Assembly (NCBI RefSeq): GCF_963576545.1
Contig: NC_083641.1
Span: 19,643,523 to 19,707,522 of the forward strand
Source: Limanda limanda
Lineage: Eukaryota > Chordata > Actinopteri > Pleuronectiformes > Pleuronectidae
Direction: 5' to 3'
Length of the DNA stretch: 64,000 nucleotides
The position numbers were made by a program, and so were the translations under genes. This document shows positions 23,346 through 35,203 of this stretch, piece after piece (position 1 is the stretch's first letter; each line of letters begins with the position of its first letter). The notes beneath the pieces are model-generated. The model was not told where the DNA came from, ran no database searches, and saw nothing but the letters and a program-made list of their open reading frames with translations.

Positions 23346-26300
23346 ATATTTAATAGATTTAAATGTATTTGGTGTTTCAGCCACATTAGCGACGTCTCTC
23401 TACGGATGACAGTGCTGGTCAGCCCTCCAAGACCGAATTCAGCCCACTCTATTTGCTGAGCCGCAGAATTTCCCTCTAGCTCCACCATGAGGTTTTGTGG
23501 TCTGGACTGACCCGTCTCTGCAGCTTTTGTATAGTTATGTCATGCAATCCGGTGCAGATAAACTAACATAGTTCATTGTGATGATATTAACCTGCTTACT
23601 TTAACGTTTAGCTGCAACCGCTGCTTGTACTTACTGTAAGTACAGTGGTCCAAACATCACAAAACCTTCTTATGTTTCTCAAAGTTGAAGCACGAGTCAA
23701 ATATAGAAACGGCCTCATAAATTCATTGAAACTGGCGGTATTTGGGTTTTGTTCGTTTTAAATCATGCATTACCAAGATTGAATTGTCAATGTGTAACCG
23801 CAGATGCAGATACCCGCTGTCTGTTGAAGAAACTCTTGGAATCGGGTGAGAGGCCAACATTCCTTATGACAGAAGTGTTACATAGGTGACTACTGATAAA
23901 GAGCTTATCCACTGCACTTTCCTACACCCAGTCCCATGATCATGAGGCACAGTGTGGAAATAATAAACCTCCAGATCCTGCTTTGGTTACCGGTCACGTA
24001 GGGATGATGTAGTGAAGGAGGGGGATCAAATTCAAGGTCGGGAGTTTACAGTACAGATGAAAAGTACGTTGACAGTTAAAAGTCCAAACTGCATGGGAGT
24101 AAAAGTGCAGCTCTTTAATCTTCCAGACTTTGTGTTTGTATTAATAACTCAGCAGGTGAGAAAGCTGCAGGTCAAATAAAGAGAAATGAAAATGGCAAAC
24201 AACTATGCCAAGTATTTTCGAGTCCAAAGCTTAAATACCCTAGAACATTAATCTTCATTATTGTACATGATCTAACCTGTTCAAGCATGCATGCAAATTA
24301 ATTATTTAAGCCTTTTCGGGCATTTTCTATAAAGCTTTCCACTCAAGTTATGTAACTGAGTGTGGGAGAATAGTTTCTCATTTCACCCAAGTGGTTGCTT
24401 ACACATTGCTTTGGATATTTTGCAATGTATTGGTAATTTATTTAAATCTCTTGTGAAAGTGATTGTGAAAATGCTTCCCACTGCAGCTTTGTAAATTATA
24501 CTGTATGAAACCACAGCCTTCACTCAAGAGCAAAAAAAAACAAGTTTTATGATTATTATCAATATCGACTACTATAGGAAAATGTTTATCTTGATATCAT
24601 TTTTGTCCGTATCGTCCAGCGCTGTTGTCATTTGATTCCTATAACAGAATGATTTCAACCTCATTATCTTCTCAGGCTTCTTTAACTTTGTTTTGGAAAA
24701 AAAACTTTAGTTTGGGTTTGAAGCCACAACATTTCAGTCTCTTATCTGAAAAAGCTCATTACCTTCGATAGAATGGGCTGTCCATGTAATTAACATCGCC
24801 GCATTAACTTCAAAGGTCAATCGCTGATTAAATATCTCGTTCCACTCCTTTGCCAAACATCGTCAAGTAAATTAAACAAACATGCTGGCAGGTGAATGTC
24901 TATTGGAATTCAAGCTCAAAGGATAGATTGCCTATCTTCCAGGTGTGCAGTGTGCAGAATGAAAATGATTGGCCCAAAAGGTGAAACAGGGAACTTCAGG
25001 GAGTTTTCTGGAAGCGGGTGAAAGGAGAACTCAGGCAGCAGAAGGGTTCATTGAAGGTTGATGTACATCAGGGACCCGGGATGAAACAATAGCAACACAA
25101 GCAATTGTCAGCCCCAAATCTGATGATGTCTTCCTCAGAATCCCAATTATCTCCGTCACCTTGGATCACCTATTCCAACAGCACACTCTGTGTTCGCTTC
25201 CCATTGGAGGGTTAAGTCTTAAGCATGCATACCTAACTAACCTTGTGTCCTTATGTCTTGCTACTGATGTAATGCAGAATAGAGTTGGAGTCTGTGCCTC
25301 TCTCTCTGGGGCATTTGAATTAGAAAGTCCCTCAGCGTAGACACTACAATGTACTGCTGGTCGGCCCTTTATCTCTAACCTGACCTTGGGCACTGGGAAG
25401 AGAAGAACGGAGTACGTGTGAAATCAGACTCTATTCTGCTAATGGAGCCGTACAGCTGTAATGTGTGAGGATGGATGAAATTCTTTCACAGTGATGAACA
25501 GGTTTCTGTCATACTTGCTCACAAATCAAATCCAATCAAACCGTTTGGTGGGGGCAGTGCTTTAAAAACACCCTTAATACATTATAATACAATACAGCAA
25601 AATACAACCTCACTGGTCAAATTTACTGATGAAGTTTGAGTTGGTGTGTAAAGGTTTTGTATGGGAATGTAGACAAAAACACAATAGAGATGGTACACAA
25701 TGTTTTTTAATGACAGATTATGTTTCAAACTCAAACTTTAGTTTCATTCATTCAACATGTTATTTATAGTTTTTGCCATTAATTGGCTAATTTATTTTAC
25801 ATTTAGTCAATTATTGATCTTGTATATATTTATGAATCAAAGAAGAAAATTATTGTAGCAACTTAAACAATTTGAAAAATAAAATGAATTGAGGTTTTTC
25901 AAATTAAAGGGATAACTTGTGTTAAAATAACTAGTTAACTTGAACAAACTTAATTCATTTTTGTGATACCAATTTAAGTAATTTTTAAGTAAGTCCAACA
26001 ATAGGTGCAGAACAGAAGAACTAAAATAGTAAAAAACGATAACAAGCACAGGCGTGAGAACATGTGTGTGGAGATGCACCACTGCCGCGTTTTGGTTTGA
26101 CGAGTGACAGGAGGTTGGTCCAATGACGCCGGGCATCACGCCAGGCTCAAAATTACTCATGGGCAGGATCTTGCTCAGTTTCTGGCCGACAGTTTGAAAC
26201 CAGAGACAGTCATTTCACCCTGTTCGACCACAGAGGATTATTTCAAACAGACACATTGCTGTGCAAGTTGATAAATATGTTTTTGTGCCGAAGAGACGAC

Positions 26301-26855
26301 ATGGGAAAGTAACATTTTCCATTTAACCTTGCAATGATACTGTAACAGATATTAAGGAAAGTTTCCTAAAACCTGCATGTATCTGACTCCACTGATTTCT
26401 TGTTCTGCTTTTATATCTCTTGGTGGATCCACCCGAACAGATAGTGATGGAATAAACATGAGCGTGATACTCACACTTCAGTGTTTGGGTGGGTTTGGTA
26501 AAAATATAAAATGTATTTCCAAGCAGAATTATTGCTTAATTCAGTGTTTCCCCTACCATTCTATTAGGGGGGAGCTGCGCCCCCCCAACGGCACCTCCCG
26601 CCCCCCCTGGAAGGTCAAGTTAATTATTTATTTTATTTTTAATTTTTTAATATGGCGCCAGATTTCTACATAAATCATTTTATGGTTACATTACCTATAG
26701 AACAGGTCTATAGTTTGCATTTCTGTCTCGACATGGTCGTGCGGTTAGAGTTATCCTCTGCTCTCTGTATCGCGCACGGCGGAGTTCCATCCAGATGCGC
26801 GCACACACAGGTGAGCAACCTTCCACCAGCGGGCAGAGAGCATCCACCTGAAAAC

Positions 26856-27077
26856 ATGTCGCATGGACCACCTGAGAAGCAGTTAAAAATATCCGCGTTT
26901 TTTAAACGCTCCCAGGTGGATGATGGTAACAGCCACTCTCCTGCGAGGAGCAGCCGGAGGAGCTCTCCTGCTCCGGGTCCGAGTTCAGAGAAGAGCCCGA
27001 GTGCTGCACGCCCTGCCCCAGACAAGAATCTGCTCAGTCACCACCGGATGACAAGTTCTGACCCAGCTTGGCTGTAA
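26856..27077 (+). pseudogene. N-terminal remnant of a hAT (ZMYM1/TTF-type) transposase
   Basis: A 73-codon frame starting MSHGPPEKQLKISAFFKRSQ carries the K-x-x-K-I-x-x-FFKR pattern usual at the start of hAT/ZMYM1-like transposases, followed by a Ser/Pro-rich linker and a stop. The zinc finger, DDE catalytic region and dimerisation domain expected downstream are absent. The following 600 bp are G+C-rich and non-coding, then another transposon interrupts. It is called a fragment because of motif and context; the short match leaves doubt. Confidence 0.4.
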
Positions 27078-27703
27078 GAGGGGCAATACTCCCCCTGGTT
27101 GTACAAGACTGATCTTGATAACTTAAGTATTACACCGGACGCCGAAGCGCCGCGCCGCGCAGTTCTCCAGCGCGCAGGCGCCTGGCTGTTCTCACGGGAC
27201 ACGCATTTCTCAGCGCCGGTCAGCCCGCGATTCTGCTTTCTCTGCTTGTTGTATTTAACCGTGAACGCACCTCGCCTCGCAACCTCAGCCTGAACCATTT
27301 TTAACCCCGCTGCGTCACTTCCTTCTATCACTGTCTAATCAAGTTTCATCGGACCATTGTTCAAAACCGGCAAATCTGACGTGAAAAGATTTTTATTATA
27401 GACGGAAGTTTCAAAACGGTAACTTAACACAAACTAGGGTTATGGCGAAGTGCTCTATTCTAACTAGTCCTGTTTGATTGCTGTGGTAACAGTGACTTCA
27501 GGTGGTAGAGAAGTCGTTATGTGGAGATTGCTAGTAGGATCTCGACTTTAGTCTTCTTTCACTTTAAGCGCATGCTCCATGACGTCTTTACAGCGTCTTT
27601 ACATACATACATATATACATGCATAAATAAATAAATAGATAGATAAATTACAGTTCATAGAGAATGAATTGGGGATTATTTCAGTTTTCTTTTTGGTTTT
27701 AGG

Positions 27704-29306
27704 CAGTGGTGGGAAGTAACAAAGTAGAAATACTTTGTTACTGTACTTAAGTAGATTTTTCACATATCTGTACTTTACTTGAGTATTTATTTTCCTGACG
27801 ACTTTTAACTTTTACCCGCTACATTTGAGCACAAATAGCTGTACTTTCTACTTCTTACATTCTCAAAACTGGCTTGTTACTTGAGCAGCGGAGGTTGGCG
27901 CAACGTGCAGCTTTACGCACGGCGCACCTCTCTCTCGCTCTCTCGCTCCTGCAGGAGCTCGGTTCAGTCTTTATTATTAGGGCCCAGGCACTGACAGACA
28001 TGTGGCCCTATTGAAATTGTAAGGATTATTATTCAGGCAAATGAATTGGCTTTTTGGGGGCTTTTATTAGGTGACTTTACATAATTTTTTGAAGGTATTC
28101 CTTTTTCGATTCACATTCGTTTTCCCTTTCCTGCCTCGTGTCACCATCTGCACATAAATACATAGCTCGAAGCAGCAAGTAGTTAACTTTTCTTAAAGAA
28201 AATATTGGAAGTAGTTGGTTTAAACAAAAACTGTTGGCAAATAGACTATCATTGGTTGGCCGTGTCTACTTAGTCTAAACGTCCACGTAAACATAACAAA
28301 CAGATTTAAAACAAGTCGAGATGGAAAAACAAACAACACAACCAATTATATAAGCCAATGCAGAAACAACTTTCAGCCAACACAACCAAAAACAACACTG
28401 TGTCATCGACTACTACTACTGCATATTCACTCACACAATACATTTTTTTAATGGACCTCCCAAATGGAACCCTGGGTAATCAGGCCCAGTTTTCCACTCA
28501 CTATAATGCCAATTATAGTGACATATAATTCACATATAATTTTTGCAAAGATATTATATATCTATATATTGCCAATTCCAATCCTTAGACGCCCTTTGTG
28601 CTGACTCAACACAACTTAGAAGCTGTTGAGTCTTATATATGTATTGTACAAACTGGCTAATGTGTACAACTTCAGGCAGGGTTGTGTCTTCACTTTGTCG
28701 TCCCTACAGGCAAGATACCCTACAGGTGTATTGTCACCCTGCTGGAAACAAATGCAAACACAACCCCAGGCCCATTCAGTGAAGATAGTCTAATGATAAA
28801 TAAACAGGCTTACATGTAGATGCGTGGACAAGCTGGCGGGCAGGTAAGCAGGCAGGTAAACATCCAGGCAGTTAAAATGCAAAATACAGCTAATAGACAC
28901 AAAAGGTTCATTTGGTCTATTAGTGTTCTTAGGTAGAATCAAGAGGCACTTGTTTATTCTGTTGTGTTGATTCTTTGTTGTCTCTAGAAGTTCAGATACC
29001 ACTTGTCCAATACTATTTTAACCTCAGCATCTCGGGTTCAAAATTTGTAAAATTATACATTATATATATAGTGTTATAATTTTTCAGTTGAAATAAAATT
29101 TGGTACTTGTACTTTTACTTTTGATACTTAAGTACATTTCAACACCAGATACTTTTGATACTTAAGTACATTTAATATGAGCAACTCTAAGACTTTAACT
29201 CAAGTCATTTTGTGACGGGTGACTTTTACTTTAATCGGAGTCACTTTCAAGTAAGATATCTGTACTTTTACTCAAGTATGGCTTTCAAGTACTTTATACA
29301 CCACTG
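27704..29306 (+). mobile_element. Non-autonomous hAT element, copy A
   Basis: It starts CAGTGGTGGGAAGTAAC and ends TACTTTATACACCACTG. Subterminal zones are rich in ACTTAAGTA, GTACTTTTAC and ACTCAAGTA words as in Tol2-like hAT elements. Flanks are GTTTTAGG and TTTTTAAG, six of eight matching, a degraded target duplication. Its interior (including CAAGCTGGCGGGCAGG and CACATTAGCCAG-related sequence) matches copy C in the opposite orientation. It lacks about 390 bp present in copy C. No transposase ORF. Confidence 0.85.
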
Positions 29307-29586
29307 TTTTTAAGAATGTTATGTCGCATACGTAGACAGCATAAACAGGCAGTTGTGAGAGGAAACCAGACCCGGCCATTTATAGTCTCCCTGCCAGTCC
29401 TACAGAAGGGACAAACTGGACAAACACATGACGTCTGAGCATCACAGAATAGCCTGTCAGCGCCGAAATCCAATGTAAAGTTCAAAATCATTAAAAGAAA
29501 CACATTAACATCATGATTCCTTTAAGTTTTTGTGTCCGTGTTTGTCCCCCCCCCCCCCCAAAGCTGTAAACCTAGGGGAAACCCTG

Positions 29587-30501
29587 TAATTAATAAAGAA
29601 TTGATATGACACCTGTATAAAAAATACATTTTACTGGTTGTCAGTACAAGGGCATGAATCCTGTGCCGAATTCTAAACTGAATATTAGAAAGATTTTCTG
29701 TTTTCTGCTCTGAAACGTCAACTTAAATCTCCTGGGTTTCGTAGAAGGATGAATAGTTTTTACAGGAAACTACATTAATTTCATGAAGCTGAACAGTAAC
29801 TTCTATATGGGGTTATTACAGAGAAGCAAACATGGAGCATGTCAGTGTTTGCTTTAAAACAACATTAATAAGTGAATGGATCTATTATGTTCTGGGTCCA
29901 ACTGTGTCCTCAAAAATATTAGATTTCATATTGTGATAACGGTTCCCACATGAGCAACGAGGTGCGGGTCTGGGGAGCCAACACGAGCCTCCTGTAATCT
30001 ATGCTGGCTGCTCGCTGTGCTTGGCTCTTTGCTATTAATATATTCCATGTTGAATACACTGGTCTCTAGTGGGAAAAAGCTTATTTTCGTACATAGTGTA
30101 TGTGCATGTTTTTATCTGGTCCTGCTCTACGGGCTGTACGACAGCTCTGCATGTCACCATATGAAACATGCAGAGATGGATCAAACCCTGCAGACTTCTC
30201 CAATGTGTTGCACACACTTGCACAGTAGATACTCACTGCACCACATACCCAACACTTCCTTTTGTCATAGTGTTGTGTTTGTAATCCTCTGGATCTAAAA
30301 GAAAACAATCTGCTCTGCGCTGATCTTTCCTGTGTGTTTTTATTTTGTCAAGGTCAACGCCTACATGTCAACTATCCACTCTCTACATAGTGTTCATTCA
30401 ATTAATAGTCAATTTGATGGTTAATGGACAATGAGCTGTTCACTGAGGTTTGTGTAAACGATTTTGTTTTGTGTATCTTTGCTGTATATATCTTTTTTGA
30501 C

Positions 30502-30545
<44 letters not shown>

Positions 30546-32838
30546 GAAATAAAGGATTCTAAACTCTGATAGACTCAGACTAAATGCATGAGATGATTCC
30601 GAACAAGCAAACTGAAGGGAGTCATACCTATTCTTGGGTCGTGCCTGTTTTCTTTCAGGAGAGTGAACATGACGTTTGAAATCACATCAGGGAAACCATG
30701 AAGGAAATATATGTATTCTTGAAAAGACTCATGAGGATCAGGGGAACTGAAGGCTTCTTGTTACTGTGTCTGTATATTTCCATGTGTGGATTGAATATTT
30801 CGGGATTAGCTAAAAAGATTAAATATGACATATATCGAATGCTGCACACAAATGCACATGTACCCACGTGTGTTTTCCTCTGTTCACTCAAGTCAGGAAT
30901 AAAGTGTGTTCACAGCTTGAAATCAGTGACGTAGGAGAGAGATAGAAAGACTTCTGCATGCAAAGGGAGCCATATGTTCCTATATTTTTGCAATTGTCAA
31001 GTTCATCAGCAGTTCGCACATGCATTCATAATTTATTGATAAACTATTTATATTAAACTCATGTCTAACATTATTTGGTTGAAGTTTGCAATGCGTCAAA
31101 ACCTGCTTCTTGATGATTTAATCATAAAAATATCCTTCTCTCATCTCAGCTGGAACTCAAGAGTCGAGCGCTTTCAGATGCCTCTTGTCATGCAGCCCAT
31201 CCACTTTGCCTCAGCAGGGCCCCCTGAGCATCATAAAGTTCCATCTCCCACTCAGCATTGACAGTGAAGGGCTGGACTGTTCCTTGATTATACAAATCTG
31301 ATATGCCTGTGCTGATGTATTAATCCCAAGAATGTGTACGCACCACTGAGAGAAACGTGGCCTGGCTGCACAATCGCACATTTGCATGCAAGTTTGTGGG
31401 CTTACACAGGCAAACACACACACATGCACATACCGGCACGTTGCATGAACACATTCACACTCTCACACTTATACTCAAACTCCTCGCTGGAGTCTTTGGA
31501 GAAATGTTTCACATCTGCTTGAGCTACCCCCACACACAGCAGGGTGCTGGGCAGCCACGTGGCACGGCGCTGCACAGCATGGTTCTTACGTAGATGAAGA
31601 CAACATCCCCACCCACGCACCCTCCGACACCCATCGTCCCCACTTACGAGACGCTGGGAGTGAAGGGAGCTCCATGAAAGATTCACTAGCCGACTGAGGT
31701 GGTCTCCCTCAGAAGCGGAGTGGAGGCCGGTGGTTGGAGGCGAAAACAGGAGGGAGGGGAATTCCAGAGAGGATCCCCGAGCGTCTGAAGTGTGATTCTG
31801 TATTCAGAGAGGAGATTAAGTATTCTACTGCTCAGCAGTGATCAGACTCACAGAGGCTTTCACCGAGCCTCCAACACACGCTGGATCCCGCAGATGGCTT
31901 CTCCCTGCATGGAGTGGGATGCCTGGTGGAGGGAGACACTACCAATTACAAGTTCCAGCCTGACCGAGAAAAAGTTTGAAGCACAGGGGTTCACAGAAAG
32001 TCACATGGAGGGCATGTGGTTTTTCTTTCTTTGGATGACGGCAGCAGAGAGCTATAGCCGTGTGAAAACCCATGATGTTCCACTATAGCTTTCAAGGCAG
32101 ATAAAGTGAAATGCGACTGAGAGCGCGAACCTTGACTAAAGCTTTATGTTTAAATCTCTGCCTTTCTTTCTTTTCTGAATAAAAGCATGAAGATGGATTT
32201 GAGATTTCCACCTGTCTTTTGTTTAAGCTGTTTTACTTAAGTGCAACTTTATACTTCTTATTCCTTTCTCCTGTTTGGCTCTATGTGAAAGGGTACCACA
32301 GCAAAACCATGTGAATGCACTGATATCACCATTAACCTGCCAGATGAAAATACTGCTTGAGTTTTGACTTTGTTATAACATTGGTTTAATTACCTTCATA
32401 TTTGATGCTTCAGTAATTGCTGGTCTTACCTTTCCCCTGGGAGACTTTGAGGCTATTAATGCTTGACATAATGAGATTCTCACGCCTGTGTGGACCTGTT
32501 TGACTGCTTCCCACCACAAGAAACTCCTGTAGAGCTAAATCAATCCCTCTGTGCAGGACCCTTTCAAAGCCTGAGTGCCTGAGAGAATCATATTGCATCG
32601 ACAGTCGGGTCTGCCAAGAAACGACACTCATCTGGCTCTAGCACCCGATAATATTATTAGCTCTGGCTGCCTGACAACTGCGGTTAACTTGAACTACAGA
32701 CACTTTGTTGTGCTGCGTTAAGGAGGTTCCTAAAGCAGAAAACACTGGAGAATGATCCTTTACACACAGCTGACATTATTGCACACAAACTGCAAGAATC
32801 TGGAGTCTCTGAAGAAATCCCAACTGGTGTAATATTTC
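29587..32838. other. Intergenic region, no gene seen
   Basis: Short ORFs only, without recognisable domains. Contains an AT microsatellite at 30503-30542. The segments about 31080-31300 and 31690-32120 are less AT-rich and repeat-poor, but nothing in them could be identified. Confidence 0.55.
30503..30542. repeat. AT microsatellite
   Basis: Alternating AT run of about 40 bp. Confidence 0.9.
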
Positions 32839-33886
32839 CAGTGGTTGTAAGGTACTTGAAAGCCATACTTGAGTAAAAGTACAGATATCTTACTTGAAAG
32901 TGAGTCCAGTAAAAGTAAAATTCACCTGTCAGAAAATGACTTGAGTAAAAGTCTTAAAATAGCTCATATTAAATGTACTTAAGTATCAAAAGTATCTGGT
33001 GTTGAAATGTACTTAAGCATCAAAGATAGTTTCTCTTTTGTTAACGGCCTGGACAGTGCTAGTACAGAGAAGAAAAAATCACTGGACACAGTCTGGTTTT
33101 GCTGCCAAATTTCCGACTGAACAAGGGAATAAATAATTGAAGACCAATGTTTTTTGAATGCTAAATTACATCTACAAAATACATCCAATTGAATATCTTA
33201 AGGTGCAAATTTGGTTACAGTATTTTGGTGACTTTATTTTGAAGTTTATAAATTATCAGTGTCTTGCTTGACGGTACTTCAACACTAACCAGGATTGCTC
33301 AACCCTGGAAAGTACCAGCTATAAAATACAATTTCTAAAATTTCTTGGACTGCAAAGCAGCTCTGAGCGGCCCGAGCACATGCATTTTGAAGCGTTGAAA
33401 AAAAAAATGACTCAGGAAATATTGACACATAGAGCTGTACAGGCTTGGACTCAGATCAAGAACACAAGTTTGGTGGTGATAGGACAATGCACAGTGGAGT
33501 TATGACAACATAGTCTCCTTTGGCGATGGATGAACCTTCGCCGTACCTCAATGTTTACACGGTTTGAGGAAATATCCCAATTCTGAGAGAAAGAGAGACA
33601 TCACATTTGCAAGACATAAAGATTCCTTTGATGTTTGAGCACAGGATTGGAGTTGTTTGTTTACGGCTCAGCATCAAAGCATTCATGGTTCATGTATGTC
33701 CACGTTGGCGTCCAACCTCCGCTGCTCAAGTAACGAGCCAGTTTTGAGAATGTAAGTAGAAAGTACAGATATTTGTGCTCAAATGTAGCGAGTAAAAGTA
33801 AAAAGTCTTCAGGGAAATAAATACTCAAGTAAAGTACAGATATGTGAAAAATCTACTTAAGTACAGTAACAAAGTATTTCTACTTC

Positions 33887-34736
33887 TAAACTAAAACTTC
33901 TACTACTAAAAAACGGTAAACCAAAGATCCAACATGAATGTTCTGTGTGCTAAACCTTTGTGAGATCTGACTTGTCAAGGAGGAAAAAACTAAAATCTCC
34001 CTTTTTAAGAGCTTCATACGAAGACCTTAGTTCAAGCTACGATACTGTATTTATATAGAAATGATTTAATAAATGTGCAGTGCTTAGTAATAAGGATTAA
34101 AGTCATGCATTATTACACAACCTCTGCTTCTCTAAGGATCATGATATATTATGTAATATTTTCATAGATTGTCGAGGTCTTGACAATGCGAAATGGTCAA
34201 GCAGAATGAAGTTTGAATAAGGTAATTAATAACATTCCTTTTTTTTTTCAACAATCTGTTTATTGAATTTTTTACATAATTAACAAACAAACAAACAATA
34301 CTGTTCCATCAATAACAATTACAGATGTAATTTAAACATACCACAGAACAGATACCAACCCCCCACCCCCCTCCCTCCAGCACCTAGCCCCAACAGATGA
34401 GCAAATATAGTTGAAAAATAAAGAATTGAAAAGAATAGATGACATAAAACAAAATAATAATAATAACAATAAAAATATAATAGTCATACTAAAAATAAAT
34501 GAATGAATAAATAAATAGGTACATATGATCAATACTAAAAAAAGTAAAAAAATAAATAAAAAATAAATAAATAAAAGTTCAGCAAGGCAGTACTTAGCAC
34601 ACAGCGATCCGACAGCTTGTGCTATTGACATAAGACAAAAAGGGATTCCAAGACTTCTCAATAACATTCCTTTTTTATAGTATTTGTGATATGCTTTTGT
34701 CCCACTGTGTGCGTTCCATCAAATGATTTCTACTTC
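33887..34736. mobile_element. Insertion inside hAT copy B with an 11-bp direct duplication
   Basis: ATTTCTACTTC occurs at 33876-33886 and again at 34726-34736. Sibling copies A and C have this site uninterrupted (AAAGTATTTCTACT followed by TGTTACTTCCC or similar). The inserted material, about 840 bp, includes the LINE fragment at 34242-34659. The remainder was not recognised. An 11-bp duplication would suit target-primed retrotransposition, but an unrelated rearrangement is possible. Confidence 0.6.
34242..34659 (-). mobile_element. 5'-truncated LINE-like fragment with poly-A tail, nested
   Basis: Seen on the plus strand it starts with a T run followed by CAACAATCTGTTTATTGAA, i.e. a 3' end with AATAAACAG and a poly-A tail on the minus strand. 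AATAACATTCCTTTTTT (17 bp) is repeated at 34228-34244 and 34660-34676, a target-site duplication typical of target-primed insertion. Exact junctions in the T run are ambiguous. The minus-strand ORF across it looks non-functional. Confidence 0.65.
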
Positions 34737-34761
34737 GTTACTTCCCACCACTGAATATTTC

Positions 34762-35203
34762 TCATGTGCTTCTTACCGTGTGCAAAGTTGACATTAGTGC
34801 ACCGGCTGCATGCGCATCCTGTTCGAGCTGCAGACGTTTTTAAGAAGCACCTGAAGGAATTTGGTTTGCGCAGCCAGGGTGGGACGGGTCCGCCTCGGGA
34901 GCGCGCTCTCCAGCAGCTCCATATCAGTGACACACTGGCATTGACTTGCACGGCTGCACGAGACACGGACGCGCACGACCAGCAGAGGAAAAAAGCCAGG
35001 AACATGCACGCCGACATAACCATCAAATGACAACCGGACACGTGCTGTCATATTTAGCTGGTGCGGAGTCCAAATTGAATTCCGTGCGTAAAAAGCTTTT
35101 CCGTCGCGCAGCGGAGCGACTTGAGAACAGGCTGCAGCTCTCACAGCCCGTCGGTGTTTCGCAGCCTGCAGTCAGACACAAGCCGGGGGACGCACGTTGT
35201 AAA
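34762..35203 (+). promoter_or_regulatory. aadac: G+C-rich region upstream of the aadac start codon; likely promoter and 5' UTR
   Basis: It is richer in G+C and CpG than the surrounding DNA, especially 34860-34990 and 35090-35200, and leads directly into the first coding exon. Frames open through it on both strands but none resembles a protein family. An in-frame extension upstream of the ATG at 35204 would add an unrelated basic leader before the membrane anchor, so it is read as untranslated. No TATA box or start site could be fixed. Confidence 0.4.

Larger units (their letters stand above)
20217..26541. other. Intergenic region, no gene seen
   Basis: AT-rich with an AT microsatellite at 21841-21870, a LINE-like tail near 23240-23345 and a degenerate repeat near 24550-24625 (ATCAATATCGAC/TCTTGATATCATT words). 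The stretch near 24740-25150 is free of obvious repeats. No coding sequence was recognised. Confidence 0.6.
26542..29586 (+). mobile_element. hAT-type transposon, decayed, interrupted by a younger hAT element
   Basis: The left end CAGTGTTTCCCCTACC pairs with the right end whose reverse complement is CAGGGTTTCCCCTAGG. Inside are G- and C-runs next to both ends (GGGGGGAGCTGCGCCCCCCC and a 14-C run), a signature of this teleost family. It holds a transposase N-terminal remnant (26856-27077) and is split by the element at 27704-29306. No clear 8-bp duplication remains (GCTTAATT left, TAATTAAT right), consistent with age. Confidence 0.65.
32839..34753 (-). mobile_element. Non-autonomous hAT element, copy B, with nested insertions
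   Basis: It begins CAGTGGTTGTAAGGTACTTG and ends TTACTTCCCACCACTG, inverted relative to copy A. It is flanked by a perfect 8-bp duplication AATATTTC (32831-32838 and 34754-34761), the hAT hallmark. The interior is shorter than in copy C, and its right part is interrupted at 33887-34736 by another insertion. Its right end lies about 450 bp upstream of the aadac start codon. No transposase ORF. Confidence 0.88.

Noticed and set aside
26708..27331. Overlapping ORFs on both strands in the G+C-rich interior of the outer hAT element
   Set aside because: Only the plus-strand frame from 26856 has a transposase-like motif. The others are composition effects of G+C-rich DNA.
34332..34667. Minus-strand 111-codon ORF rich in Leu/Phe/Ile
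   Set aside because: It lies inside the LINE fragment, reads AT-rich sequence, and shows no reverse-transcriptase or other motif.
34946..35203. In-frame upstream extension of aadac exon 1 (86 extra codons)
   Set aside because: It has no ATG at its 5' end, no similarity to the family, and would bury the N-terminal membrane anchor. The ATG at 35204 gives the expected length.
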